Assembly (NCBI GenBank): GCA_003184365.1 | Contig: NKYR01000132.1 | Location: 36,298 to 100,297, forward strand | Direction of reading: 5' to 3' | From: Evernia prunastri | Taxonomy: Eukaryota; Ascomycota; Lecanoromycetes; Lecanorales; Parmeliaceae | Length of the DNA: 64,000 bases | In this document: positions 19,644 through 31,582 of the stretch, piece after piece | How positions within the stretch are numbered: position 1 is the stretch's first letter | How the letters are laid out: every line of letters begins with the position of its first letter | The notes under the pieces: generated by a model | The model's database searches: none | The model's input: the letters and a program-made list of their open reading frames with translations, nothing else | Told to the model about the DNA's origin: nothing | Program-made: the position numbers and the translations under genes

Positions 19644-21640
19644 ATTGATTTTGAAGGTGATTAAGACGAATAACGCTGGTATAAGGAGTGTGAGCGCTCT
19701 GATGCCATAGTCATCAAGAATCGCAGAAAATAAAACGAGGCATCACGCAATGTAGAAGGGTGCAAGTCTATAGCAAAGGACTGAAAGAATCAGAGAATCG
19801 GTATGGAGGGTACTGGGTAGCACTTTATCATTATTACTGTGATGCTGGACCCCGGGCAAAATTTGCACCTTACTACCCTACTGCTGACAGTCCTGGCCAG
19901 CTGGGCCGCAAAGCTGAAGCAGGTCATGGGCGGTAATCTATAAACGAGAAGAAAAGAAGACGGATGACTGGTTGACAGGCATGGAAAGGAAAGGTTCCAA
20001 AATAATAATGTAGATTTTAAGCGGTTTTACGGTGCGAATTCATCGGCCATTGCCGCCATCATAATTTGATAAGCTTCGCAGGCAAGCTTGAAGCTTTTGA
20101 TGAGTTTTAGGACTTAGGAGAAGAAGAGAAGAAATTAGATTAGGCAAATCTCATCGTTTCACCAATCACCAATCAATAAAACATGTCAAAGATCGTAAGC
20201 GAGGCCGAGGCAAACGCAACTGTTGGAACGTCAGCGTCAGAAACTCTAAGACAAGTTGCAAAGGCATCAGGTTTCAACTTGTAGAACACAGGCAGGACGA
20301 CGCGTTGAATATCCTCATCTCTCATAAATGAAAACAGTTGAGACTTGCTTGCAAAGAAAGGGTGTCTGAAAAAGAAGCAGAATGAAAAGAAAAGAGGTGA
20401 AAAGTTGGAGTCATGCAGAGGACGTCTCCTTCTTACCTTCAGCCCTACCGTAGTAGATTAAAGGCTAGCAAGTCTGAGTTTGAGCCTCAAAAATCGGCAC
20501 CAGTCGGCAGTCGACATTCATCTCGTCTCCCACTAGGTAATTAATCCACTTATCCAGATCCTCTTACTATTTGTATCAGATTAATCAGATGACATGCCTC
20601 CTTACTACTGAACCCTGCCGCCTTACCAAATCCTGCTGGCGGTTACTCACCTTTCAACCGGATTGCTCACTGCTCAGGTTGAAAGGGTTTTGAGCCTTCC
20701 ACTCCTCCAGTCTCCCTTCCCCCCTCGCATCACTACTAACCTGCTCTACTTTCCTACCGACTCCACCCTCAAAGCGGAGCAAGGTAGTCGTAGGTATTAG
20801 TGCACCGCTGTCATTCTCAAAGACTCCACGTATCCTCGACTCGGAAGACGTAACGTAGCGAATAGATTGCAACCTCGCTAGGAACCTTCCGGACCCATTC
20901 CCTGACCATGATTTATGAAACCTCCCCATGCTTATACCTGTGGTGCCTGCCTTACGAACACTAAATGCGAAGTCTGAAATTGACACCTCGTTTAGCCGAG
21001 CGGCGCAGAATACCGTACATGAATGACATTTTCAGGACTTCAAAAACTTTGATAACTCCGGCGGTGGATCATTTGGTGAGTGGAGACGGGCAGGACTCAT
21101 CTGCCTGTAATGTCTTCGCTAAACAAATGTGCGATCCCCGAATTATCACCATGTTTAGTGGATAAAGTCACTCATCTCCCGCTCTTGATGCGGACTTGAG
21201 CAGACCTGCAGCTCACCAGATCTCTAGCAAGTCACTCATATGTGACGGCTTGCCGGCTTTGAGAACGAGCGCGCAAAATATCTTGAGGGGAGAGCTTGCT
21301 AGCCGTAGCCTTTGGCGGTTCAGAGTCCAGAAAAACTCGTAGTGGTACCCGTCCCATGCCAAATCTGGGCCACTGGTCCTTCGTTTACCGCCTTCTGGAT
21401 GGCTAGCTGGAAATCTGGGAAAGGGCCTGAACGGCACCTGTATTTACATGCGTTTGCCAAGCGCGCGACAGGCTCGTTGGTTTGGAGCCAAAACCGGCAC
21501 TACCATTTTCTGGGAAACGCAGTAGTGAAGATTAGCCACCTGCGACGAGTAGCGATCGTGAAATCGTTAGCTGCGCCTTTTGCATCAAAAAGGGGCTTTC
21601 CAATGGGCCCAAGACCAAAGTCCGCTTTGTACACACACAT
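19644..21640. other. Two-kilobase gap with no clear gene
   Basis: Contains the promoter of the GPI-anchored gene (-) and, toward the right, the 3' flank of the next gene. A 34-codon + frame at 20183-20284 has good leader context (see its own entry). A 110-codon - frame at 20986-20654 has no recognisable domain. No transposon or tRNA was seen. Confidence 0.4.
20183..20284 (+). CDS. Possible microprotein or decayed gene start, 33 aa
   Basis: An ATG in the context AAAACATGTC, after a C/A-rich leader resembling nearby fungal 5' UTRs, opens a 33-aa frame (starts MSKIVSEAEANATVG, ends SGFNL). Composition is protein-like and it lies in an otherwise empty region. A GTAAGC donor sits just after codon 4, so this could instead be the first exon of a lost or unrecognised gene. 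Function unknown; support is weak. Confidence 0.2.
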   Translation: MSKIVSEAEANATVGTSASETLRQVAKASGFNL

Positions 21641-24600
21641 CTACACGTGGAATATCTGCAGCCAGAGATAATACTTTCTCCCGTTGGGACGATATTTCGG
21701 ATCCGGCGTCGTCGGCTCCCAGGTGATCCCCACCCCCAACACATACCCCCCCAAATCCAGCGCGTAATTCTCCAACATGTAGCTGATCCCCACCAGTATC
21801 GGCGTCGCGGTCAGCACGTAATACGCCGCCGCGTCGTTGTGGAAAAACGCCAGATTGGGCCGCGGCTGGCCGTCTGCGGCGCTGTAGAAGCCGATGCTGC
21901 CAAACATATACTCGAGCACCTGCACCGTGGCGCTTTCGAGCACGTCGTCCATGATGACGAACTGCAGGACCGAAGGGTTGACGCCGCCGCCGCCGCCGCC
22001 TTCGTGGGCGCATTTGGCCTTCCAGATCGAGTACGCGATGTCGGACGCGTGGTTCGGGGCGCGGATCAGATCGTCGCTGTTGCTGCCGGGGGGGATGGTC
22101 AGGATTGAAGGGTTGGAGGCCGAGACGATGGTCTGGAGGAAGAGGCCGACGATGGTGCGGGCCTGGGTGGACATGAGGCTGTTGAAGTTGAACTGGCCCG
22201 GGCGCACGTCTTTGGGGTAGTGCGCCGTGTATAGCGCCCAGTCGCCCGGCGCGAGCGGGATCTGTGGGCCCCGCGCCTGTGCGTAGTAGGCGTTGATGCG
22301 GGCGATGATCTGGTGGAGGTCCGGGGAGGGGTCGACGGCCGGCGTCGTGCGCATTTCCCACGTCGTGGGGTCCATGCAGCCTTTGTTTCTGCGGGGTTGG
22401 CGCCAGAGTTCGGCCCAGACGGCGCCGTAGCGGGTGCGGCCTTCGGCTTCTAGGGTGCTCCATAGGGTGGCGATGTCTACGCGGCGGTCGAGACGTGGCT
22501 TGGAGAAAGGTGGTGGTAAGTGGGCGACTTCTCCAGTGCGGGAAGATTCGTCCGCACTAAGTCTCGGCTTGTCAACGTCTTGGGAAGCCTTGAAAGACTT
22601 TGGGTACGTCTTAGGAACCTCCTCAATGACAGACTCATTCAGACTTCTTTGCCCGATAAAGCCTGAACCTGTGTCCCAAGTAGACGCGTCAAGGCTGAAC
22701 CTAGGGTTGCTTTAGTATAATCGATGCATTCATTGATCCGTGGCTAATCTTACCATCCATACACCCAACATTGAGTATACAACGCTCCTCCATAAGTGCC
22801 GCAACCGTCAGTGACATTGTCCAAGGCTTGTACGCACAGCTGATCTGGATCCTTTTTAGAAGCAGCTATGATGGCAGGCGGCTTTGCATCTTTGCATTCT
22901 TCTCTCAGGTCCCACCCCAGGTACATCTCGATCAACCCATCATGACCGCCTTTGAAGGGAAAAGTAATGATGATGGGTTCTGCTTTCTGATTCGATATGG
23001 CCACGTTCCCTCTCGGAACGCCTTTCAGTTGCGGTGTACAGAAGTCTCTTGTAGTGGCCAAGATTAAATTGATTTGGTCTGGGGGAACTGATTCCGGGAC
23101 CGCTTTCTTAGTCGGACTGATCCAGTCTCCGCATGACAGGGTTGGAATGGAAGGGTCAAAAGTCGTCGCTGTTGGTTTCGCCGGCTCTGTCGGTGTAGAA
23201 GACTCGGCCGTCGACGTTGAGGTGATGACATGGGATCCCATTGTTGAATACGGCGGACCTGCGCAAATAGAATAGACAGTATTGGCGACAGTCTTCGAAT
23301 TTAGCCCAGCACCAATACTGCCACATGTACAAGCAGTGACCACTGTAGAAGCGACATTTACTGCTGAGTAATTATAGCTATAGCGACGTCAGATTTTGTC
23401 TTGCAGCGTGTAAAGGACAGCGTTCTGATAGATTAAGGGAGACTTGCCTGACAAGACTGCAGCTTGTCAAGGGGCCAATGACCGTGTTTCCCTGTGGCGC
23501 AGAGGTGACAGCAATACCTCTACTACTAGTAACTCTACTAGATCCATTACTCGCCCCAATAGACCCGGTACTTCCTCCTCTCACGTTGCTGCTGGTGGGC
23601 CCAGAGGGTAAAGCAAAACTTGAAGTTGGATATACAGATACCGATGGACCTGTCATCTCCTCCAGAAAGCTCGCTTCCGCACCCCAAGTAGCCCCTAGCC
23701 ACCCTGGTGCATCGACTGTCGTGAACGTTGCCAAGGGACAGCTGATCGGTTTTGTGCTTGTCGATAATGTCGCAGTCTCACCGCAAGAAAGTTCTGTTGA
23801 GAAACAAGACGTGCTGCAGGTCTCTAAAGCGCTTGTAGAGTCTATCCAGCTTGTCGGGACACATAAAGTACCACAAACGCTCGTAGTGACCGTTTTGGTG
23901 CATGATGTGGAGACTGGTTGGCTGGAGGAAGACTCGGTCGGTCTGGTGGATGAATTGGGATTACTACTTGAAGTAGATCTCGGCTGAGATGAACTTCTAG
24001 GGTCGTCGTTAGTCTGCGTCGGCCTATTTGAGGGCTCATTGTTTGTCTTGGGATTGCCCTCTTCGGGATCTTGAGGATTGGTCTCGGGGCTTGGATCTGG
24101 AATCGTTTGGGGGACAGGTTCTGGTTCGTCCGCAGTTGGCTTGGGCTGCCCGAGATCTTTCAGGATGTTATTGATAGGATCAACATTCTTGATCCCTCCT
24201 GTGATGTTGTCCCTGAGTTCACGCAACTTTTGAATGGCGCATGACAAAGACAACGCAGAGAGTAAACCCGAGAAGATGTTTCCCTTTCCAGTACATGAAG
24301 AATCGGTACTTGGAGGTTTTGGTAGTTTCACAAGCAGGGCCTAAATCGATCACAATTCTTATTAGCAGCTTTTCAATCAATAATATTGTCATGAATGAAC
24401 CGTGTCCATACCTGAGCAAAAAGAATGGTCCCATTGATTGCATTGACCGCGTTGTCAGAGTTACTGCCTGTAGACTTGTTGACCCATGTCTGGGTTAGCA
24501 TAATAGCTGCAGCCAGTTGGTTTTGCATTTCTTTCGTTTCCAAAGCCAGAGAGGCATTTGATTGTGATGCATTGGCACTACCAAAGGGAATGGCAGCGCT

Positions 24601-25161
24601 GCTAGAAGTAGCTGAAAAGGAGGACATTCCACTAGATACAATAATTTGATTCGCAGACGCGCCCGAGGCTACACGAAGTAGTGACTGTCTGGATTGGGTA
24701 GATTGGGTAGTCGGAAGCGGTGTCACGCCATTGCTGGGAGCGATCGACGTTGCTGAAGGCGACGTTTGAGCTGTTGACATGCCCAAAGTCATTGCTGATG
24801 ATGTGGCTGTCGTCGTTGCATTTACTCGTTCAAGTGAAGATGTCGATTTTGCGGTGGCGGTAGCTTGTCTCGAAAGGGTAGTGTTGGACATGGTTCGATG
24901 AGATTTCGTATACGCCGAGGACACGTTAGTCTTGGGTACGGGATGGCACGGTGTCTGGATAGTCAGGGTGCCACGAACGGATGCGACCGAGCATATAGAT
25001 GTCACATTCGAATTGGTGGAATTTTTTATGGAATTTGCAGCGCTGCCGAGTGATGGTCTTGAATTTGACACAGCGGCTGCACTACTCAGCGTGGATTGGT
25101 AGACCCAAGAGCCATCGCTTGTGGCGATTCCAGCAGTCACTGTGTTCAAGAACAAAACCAT
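21641..25161 (-). CDS. Large Ser/Thr-rich extracellular protein with C-terminal conserved domain, function unknown
   Basis: Four exons (25161-24412, 24340-23448, 23377-22754, 22700-21641) join in frame to 1,108 aa; introns are 71, 70 and 53 nt. The second intron uses a GC-AG pair (donor AG|GCAAGT); the third has a TACTAA branch and CCTAG acceptor. Residues 1-250 are Ser/Thr/Ala/Asn-rich with a short hydrophobic start. Residues about 300-400 are Pro/Asn/Thr-rich. A cysteine-rich module follows (SCTKTVTTSVCGTLCVPT, then ETCSTSCFSTELSC). Residues about 600-750 include YLGWDL and a VTDGCGTYGG motif with paired cysteines, a layout seen in fungal secreted proteins. The last 350 residues are a less repetitive domain beginning near RTRYGAVWAELW. 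The 5' end is uncertain: no strong signal peptide is visible, and a further upstream exon is possible. Probably a wall or secreted protein. Confidence 0.65.
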
Positions 25162-25798
25162 TGCAGAAAAAACACTTAATCATCTTCATCTTCAAATCCA
25201 AATGACAATGCAGCAAAAGAAATTGCTAAGGTTGAAATTGGCCTCAGTCCTTGAAGGCGAAGCGAAGCACTGCTTGCGAAATCCGGGTTGAGAGAACAAT
25301 CTGGTGACTGGAAAAAAGATGGTAGATATACATGGTCATTGCCATTGAGACCTGTACTGAATACAGCCTCACTCATATTGAATGTTGGATGGGCTGACTC
25401 TGTGCCTGAAAGACCGCCTAGAGAGCCGACGCTAATACTATGGGGTTATTCCAACGCAAAGTGACCCCTGACACCCCGGACTATCAACCCTAAGTATACC
25501 TTGTAAGCATAAATCAGCAATGCTCTAGAGATACCTATGCTGTCTTCTTTGATGACAAGATAGAGCAAACAAAACATCGAAGTCCTTGGCTGTTTGATGT
25601 ATTCGATGCTTCAGCTGGGGTTTTGAATGAAACCGGGGGCAGTCATTGGAAAATTCTGCCTAAGCATAGTCTCAGTAATTCGGACTCTATTAGCTGGGGT
25701 GCTTAAGGTAGGCCTGCCCTACACTCGTGCCTCGCTTCTGGGGCCAATCATATTGGTATCAAACGAAACGTACTCCAATGTCCAATAGAACCTTATTA
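25162..25798. other. Intergenic
   Basis: Upstream region of the Ser/Thr-rich gene and 3' flank of the basic repeat protein gene. A 66-codon - frame (25376-25176) has a hydrophobic stretch (LAISFAALSFGF) that could be part of a missing first exon, but I found no good splice to connect it. Confidence 0.35.
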
Positions 25799-26857
25799 TC
25801 ATACCCTATACAGCGTCCTCCCATTGGAGGTCTCAACCTCCACCACTCCACCAGCATCTTTCCTCCTTCTCCTCGGTACTTCTTCCTCGACCTCGACGGC
25901 ATAGAGATCCCGCTCTTGCTCGCTTTGTCTTCTCGACCGCCGCGTCTCGCCGATTGCTCTTTCGTCTCCGGACCTCTCTCCATGTGCTGGAAGGGGGCTG
26001 CGAACAGGAGCGGATGCGATGCTCTTGGCCTTGCTTCCGTGTTCGCGCTCCGATACTGCTGACGGCTTTGGTTTCCCTTCTGGGGCAACAGCTGCATGCG
26101 ATACACTGCTCTTTGCATGACCGCCATGTTCGCTCTCCGACGCGACTGACGGCCTTCGTTTGTCTTCTGATGCAGCAGCTGCATGCGATATACTGCTTTT
26201 TGCATGACCGCCATGTTTACTCTTTAAAGTGCTTCCGTGTTCATTTTTGGCTCCCTCGTCATGCTCCTTGTGCTGACTCGATGACGTCCTCCGGTTTTTG
26301 GGCGATATCTCTACAATGTTTGCCTCTTTCGCCAATTTTCTGCCGCTCGCCTCTTTCTCGCTGCTCTTACTCTTACTCTTACTCTCCTCATGCTTCCCAC
26401 CTACCGCTTCCACTAACCCCAGCGCTGCCATTTTATTCTTCTCTTTGTCTTTATTAGCTGCCTTGCCCGTGAAAGCTTTCTGCCCATTCGACGCCCTGCT
26501 TATACCCGATTCCTTTGGTCGGGACGCGCTCTTTCCGGAAGATGCTTTGGGTTTCTCGAGCTTCGACCGTGCAAGCTGACTTTTCAATCTTGCAATTTCC
26601 CTGTCTTTTTCTGAAGAGCCTGACGAGGTCTGGGCTGTCATTTTTCCGCTGCCCTTCTTCTTCGATGTCGTTTCCTTGTCTTCTTCTCCCTCTTCACCTT
26701 CTTCGGTAGGCTTCTTCCCCGTGGACTTCTTGGCTCCGGATTCTTCTTCGCCCCCACCAGTCACTTGCTTTTTGACAAGATTCTCCAGCTGTTGTGGCAC
26801 GGCGAAGGCTTTACGCTCGAGATATGACTGGCCCACGCGCTCGATGAAGTTTTCCAT
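25799..26857 (-). CDS. Basic, disordered Lys/Ser-rich protein with internal repeats
   Basis: A single exon of 352 aa. The N-terminus MENFIERVGQSYLERKAFAV is the only ordered-looking part. The rest is Lys/Ser/Glu-rich and low in hydrophobics, with lysine clusters that could act as nuclear signals. Two adjacent near-identical modules of about 29 residues each contain HGGHAKSS, SHAA and K/R-P-S-A/V; a third, weaker copy begins EHGSKAKS. The tail ends VVEVETSNGRTLYRV, a short motif of the kind conserved at the C-terminus of several fungal proteins. No catalytic domain was seen. Likely a DNA- or RNA-associated or scaffolding protein, but that is inference from composition. It is divergent from the sugar porter gene to its right. 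Confidence 0.7.
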   Translation of the reverse strand: MENFIERVGQSYLERKAFAVPQQLENLVKKQVTGGGEEESGAKKSTGKKPTEEGEEGEEDKETTSKKKGSGKMTAQTSSGSSEKDREIARLKSQLARSKLEKPKASSGKSASRPKESGISRASNGQKAFTGKAANKDKEKNKMAALGLVEAVGGKHEESKSKSKSSEKEASGRKLAKEANIVEISPKNRRTSSSQHKEHDEGAKNEHGSTLKSKHGGHAKSSISHAAAASEDKRRPSVASESEHGGHAKSSVSHAAVAPEGKPKPSAVSEREHGSKAKSIASAPVRSPLPAHGERSGDERAIGETRRSRRQSEQERDLYAVEVEEEVPRRRRKDAGGVVEVETSNGRTLYRV

Positions 26858-27595
26858 TATGGCGGAGGAGTATTCGCAGGTCCCTGATCACCTATGCGAT
26901 TTAAGTCTCGTTGGGGTAGAACCTACTCGTCCACGCGCGTCAGCGTAGAGAGACAGCAGGCATGCGCAATCAAGGTTGGGGAAGCGGTAAAGACCGCCCC
27001 TCTAGCGAATAAGACATAAAAGGAAACCCCAATGCCTTGTTTTCAAGACTTGCCATGACAGCTTTAACGATGTCATCGGCCCTGCCTAGACGCGAATTGG
27101 GAAGGCGTGGCAGCGGGTTCAGTGTTCTTAGCGATAGAGTATAGTAGGTTAAGCTAAAAGCAGCGGCCGTTTCCGAGTCCATCGACAACAATTCACCTCA
27201 GCCAACAAGAACATATTCCTCTGGATCTGTTCCTCTCCGAATCCATGAGTTTATAGTCCAGTATCGAGAGCGTGCTACAACAGTAATACAGTATGTTGAC
27301 GAACTTTGGTGGGTTGGAACATCATCACATTTCCGGACCGAACTTTCGTCACGACGGGAGACACCCCACCTCCCCACCTCCGTAAATCCGGCGGGGCCCT
27401 ACTGAGACTACTGAACTGGGAAGGTACCTGCAATTACCTTAGTATCATAGTCTGTAATGGAGTAAGGACAGGATGTGATTTCATTAATATTGCTCATCAT
27501 GTCTTCAATGCTGGACATCTGCACCGACACGGCACCCTTGTTTTTATTGAAAAATATTTAGTCTAAATTCTATTCTTGAAGCTATACGCACAGCA
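26858..27595. promoter_or_regulatory. Divergent promoter region, basic protein / sugar porter
   Basis: 738 bp between the start codons of two genes on opposite strands. A small frame at 27306-27566 (+) is not supported. No defined regulatory motif is claimed. Confidence 0.4.
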
Positions 27596-29437
27596 ATGCT
27601 AGACGCCATTGACCATAGCAATGGGGGAAGTGCGGAGGATTCTAGAGAAGAACCGTACATTGCGATCGAGAATGGGCGCAAGAAGCTCTCAGGATCGCTA
27701 CTCGTCGCCGCCATAACTTCCGTCTGCTCGTCCGGCTTTCTGCTCTTTGGCTATGACCAAGGTCTTCCTCGACACACCAGCGTTTCTTTTCTTTCCTCTC
27801 CAGACTAATCGAACATCCTAGGCGTCATGTCGGGCGTCGTCGTCTCGCATTACTGGCTCGCCCAAATGGGACATCCAAGCACCATCATGGTCAGCACCAT
27901 CACTGCGTTGTACGATGTAGGAGCTGTCTTCGGCGCCATCGGTGCCGCTGTCGTTGGGGACAGACTAGGTCGGAAGCGTACGTTGATGCTTGGTTGTAGT
28001 ATACTTATCATTGGATCTATCCTTATGGCATCCTGCTTCGAACGAGTCCAAATGATGTTTGGTCGTATTTTGACTGGATTGGGCATCGGCTTTATCACTT
28101 CCGGTAAGCAATGACTACGTCCTTGACTATCCGGGCTGACAAAGACGTAGTTACACCTGTATATCAAAGCGAGATAAGTCCTGCAGCCCAACGAGGCTGG
28201 CAAGTTTGCTGCCAGCTTTCTACCATGCTATTCGGTCTTATGCTTGCATACTGGATCAACTATGGCTTCTTCTATTCCCAAAACTCCGTTCAATGGCGCT
28301 TTCCCTTGGCTTTTCAGGCAGTCTTTGCAGTCTATTGTATTACCGTCACATTATTCTTACCAGACACACCACGCTGGCTCCTGCGATACAGCGCGTCGCC
28401 CGAGAAAGGAACAGCTGTCTTGGCAAGACTACGTGGCAAGCACATCAACGATCCAGGAGTCCAACAGGAGAAGAACGAAATTCTAGACGCAATCGAGATT
28501 GAAAGTCGTGAAGAAGGATCTTGGCTCGACCTTTTCCGCAATGCCGGAATATCAGCGAACAAGAGATTCTATCTCGCTCTTGGTATCCAATTCATGCAGC
28601 AAATGTCTGGTCGGTTCTGTGACAGTCCCGCAAGCAAAGAACAACATACTAAACGTTGAAAGGAATTAACATCGTCACCTACTACGCCCCAACACTCTTT
28701 CAAACAAGCCTTGGCATGAGCCAGCATCTTGCACTTCTTTTGGGAGCGCTTCTGCAAGTGTGGTATCTGGGCGCTTCCTTTGTGACCGTAAGCACCGTGG
28801 CCTCTACCCCATACCTGCACAGCTGAGGATTAGCAGTGGTATACTATCGACCGCATTGGTCGACGCAAACTGTTCATCTCGATGGCGATCGGCATGTGTG
28901 CAGTCCTAGTCGCTGAAGCCATCTGTGTAAACATCAACAACACCCAAGCCGCCATAGCCGCCGTGGTGTTCGTTTTCGCCTTCGAAGCCTGCTTCACCTG
29001 GGGTATGTCCCCCCGGTCTCCCAAATAAAGTACAGACGCCCGCTCACCGAAACCCCACAGGATGGATGGCGACGGTGTGGTGCTATCCGCCCGAGATCCT
29101 ACCACTGAAGATCCGCGCAAAGGGCGCCGCGTTGGCCGCCGCGGCCGACTTCCTCGGCAACTTCATCGTGGTCGAAATCACCCCGCCGGCTCTCCAGAAC
29201 ATTGGATACAAGACATACGTCATCTTCGCCGTCCTCAACGTCGCCAACGCGGTCATCGTGTGGGCGCTCTACCCGGAGACGGCGGGGTCCACGCTCGAAT
29301 CCGTCGACTTCCTGTTCACGAACACCGACGTACTGGACACGAAGAGGCCGTTCTACCACCAACTTCAATGGTCGGCGGTATATCAAGCGGAGGAAATAAA
29401 GCGGCGGCGTAGCGTTAAAAGAGACGTTTTGGTATAA
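27596..29437 (+). CDS. MFS sugar/hexose transporter
   Basis: About six exons read in order from the start MLDAIDHSNGGSAEDSREEP to a stop after KRDVLV. All sugar-porter signatures are present: GFLLFGYDQG in helix 1; DRLGRKR in the loop between helices 2 and 3; PVYQSEISPAAQRG after helix 4; PDTPRWLL at the end of helix 6; QFMQQMSGINIVTYYAPT in helix 7; IDRIGRRK between helices 8 and 9; and PETAGSTLESVDFLF after helix 12. Twelve membrane helices are expected, acting at the plasma membrane in proton-coupled sugar uptake (family knowledge). Substrate cannot be told. Introns interrupt at YDQG|V, GFITS|V, QMSG|IN, FVT|WY and TWG|W; the early ones have clear GT..AG ends. The leader just before ATG is A/T-rich. 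Confidence 0.88.
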
Positions 29438-30038
29438 CAGATTTTTCACATGACGAGCTATGTGGCTCAGTGTCTGTTCTGATCCCGATCTGCAATTACG
29501 TTATTAGTCCATCCGTCATTCCTTCGATTCAATCTAGTCTATAATTACGTTTTCTTTTCTTTTCAAAGATATACAATTAAGTCATTGTAACACGTCGACT
29601 TCCACCGTAAAGCAAGCAAAATTCGATCGGAAAGCTAAGACTAGACGCGTCAACGTTGGGATACAAACTACCATCCTTCAATTAAAACAATACACGCTGA
29701 CAAAGAACAGCCTTCGCCCAGGAAATACAAAGTCCTCAAGACCATCGAATCAAGAATCTGCGTCGGGGACACGATCCCCAGCAGCGCCAACGGTACGGGG
29801 AGACGGGGGTAGTTGCGACAGCGTGGAAGGGACGTTCGAATAGTGCGGCGTAGCTTGAGATGGCGTCAGTGGCGTGCTAAGCAGCTTGCGGATGAGATTG
29901 TTGAGCTCACACTAATGCGCGCAGAGCCGTTTATCAGCAGAACGCCACTAGACCTCTAATCAGTGTTGCAATATAAATCTAGCGACATCTCTCCCGTCGA
30001 ACACGGCACCGTGAGTTTGTCACAACAGCACGAGGGGC
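29438..30038. other. Intergenic
   Basis: 3' flank of the sugar porter and upstream region of the HAD pseudogene. No gene seen. Confidence 0.5.
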
Positions 30039-30775
30039 ATGGCGGACAACACCAAGATCCGAGCCGTCTTCTTCGACTTCACGGGCACATGTCTAGACCG
30101 GCACAGCGGAACCATCAAAGCCCTGCCCCCGATCCATCGCCGAAAGCGAGCGGTCCGAGCTCGCACCTGGCGTGGCGCCACGACTACTTCGACGCCGACG
30201 CCGCCCGTCCCGCCAACGAGCCCCCCAAAAACAATCAACGTACCGCTCCGCACGGCCCTGGAACGCCCTGCTGGAGAAGCATCCGGAACACACGCACGCA
30301 AGCATGCGTTCGACGACCGCACCAAGCGCAACTGTGTCGCCGCGTGGGCACTCGACGCCGGCCCGGCCGAACAGTCCCTGCTGCGAATCGAGCAGCTGAA
30401 TGGCCGCGGGGCACTCGGTTGTCCGTCTTCCGCGAACGGGACCGCCGCGGTTCCGCAGCTCGACCTCTGCGGAATCCTCCGGCTTGGGCCTTTGACATGA
30501 CATGCTCTTCTCGAGGCGAGTTGCCGGGCGTGTACAAGCCCCGCGGCGGAGAGCTACCGCACGACGTTGGCGCTGGTTGGTGTGGGACCGGTGCGGTCCG
30601 TCATGGTGGCTTGCGCGCGCGGATGATGTTCGGGGTTGGGAAGGAGGCTGGGATGAAGACGGTGTAGGTGGACGGATGACGTCGAGGTGGACTCGTCAGA
30701 GGGGGAGAACGACTTCTTCTTGGAGGAGGACATGACAGGTCTGGCCGGAGGTCGTCGGACGGCTTTGAACCGAAG
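30039..30775 (+). pseudogene. Frameshifted HAD-superfamily (haloacid dehalogenase type) hydrolase
   Basis: The ATG at 30039 opens MADNTKIRAVFFDFTGTCLD, containing the HAD motif I core (hhhhDxxGT/V; here FFDFTGT with the nucleophile position DFT). Conserved pieces then continue in all three frames: IAESERSELA from about 30136 (frame +1), WRHDYFDADAARPANE from about 30173 (frame +2), INVPLRTALER and HAFDDRTKRNCVAAW (original frame, to about 30350), FDMTCSSRGELPGVYKP (frame +2, about 30490), YRTTLALVGVGPVRSVMV (original frame, about 30555), ARMMFGVGKEAGMKTV (frame +2, from about 30615), and RWTDDVEVDSSEGENDFF (original frame, about 30670-30710). Several of these match expected HAD cap, motif II/III and tail positions. 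No single frame survives, so this is a multiply frameshifted relic, not an active enzyme. Neighbouring genes have intact frames of up to 3.5 kb, so poor local sequence is a weaker explanation. Confidence 0.8.
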
Positions 30776-31582
30776 AAGAGGGCGATGCGAAGGTTCGTTC
30801 GACTCGGTGCTCAGCTGCGTGGATGAGGGATCCCAGTACGGTTCTTCGTGGTTGCGTTTCAGCTTGGGTTTGCCCACGCATGGGATGTATTCTACTCTAT
30901 CCGGACAACCATGTCGCATCCCAACATCCCATTCGAATGCAGTCCTCAACGTGCTCGATCTCCAGCGTGGTAATAAGCAAGCTTACCACACTCCAAAAAA
31001 TCGTCACTCGGATAGGACAGTGCCCCAGCCGAAGGTCTTCCCGGTTGTTTCTCCATGAGAGCAAATCGGAGAGGAAGCAATTGGGCAGGGGAGCCAAATC
31101 CTGAAAAAAGATCCAGGCTTTTCGATCGGCAGCAAATGCTGCTAAAGGGCTTTCGGCGAGGACCGGGATCATCGGATTTGCAAAAAGGGAAAAAGGCGTT
31201 CTTGGAACAAATGGTTGAGGAACCTGCTGGGGCAGGAACGAAACGGGGATGTGCTAACGGATAAGGACCTCTTTGGTGGACAAGATACCCATTCGCGCGG
31301 CGCCAAAAGGTGCCCAGTAGGAGATTTCTTGCACGATACTTTCTTGCATTTGGTAAACCCAGCGAGTCTTCCAGGGCACGACTAGGGAATATGGAGGGGG
31401 AATTTCGCGAATCTTTCACAGTTGTGTGCAAGTATGGAGAAAAGGGGGCTGTCTTGGTCACACAGGCCCGCAAAAAAATGCACAGCTTTCAGATAGAAAT
31501 CCAATTCACCCTAGGAATCAAATCTAAACAGAACTGCCGCGTATCATATCGAGAACGTCCGCCCCCCCCGGGACTCACATCG
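30776..31582. other. Intergenic
   Basis: Region between the HAD pseudogene and the metalloprotease 3' end. Overlapping short frames on both strands show no domain or splice support. Some could be remnants of the pseudogene's downstream sequence. Confidence 0.4.

Noticed and set aside
20654..20986. 110-codon - frame as a retroelement fragment
   Set aside because: No reverse transcriptase, integrase or other retroelement motif was seen.
15757..25161. Idea that both large Ser/Thr-rich genes are one duplicated gene
   Set aside because: Exon structure, cysteine spacing and C-terminal domains differ; only composition is shared.
29963..30667. 234-codon continuous frame through the HAD region
   Set aside because: Long only because of high GC; HAD motifs jump between frames, so this is not the ancestral reading frame throughout.
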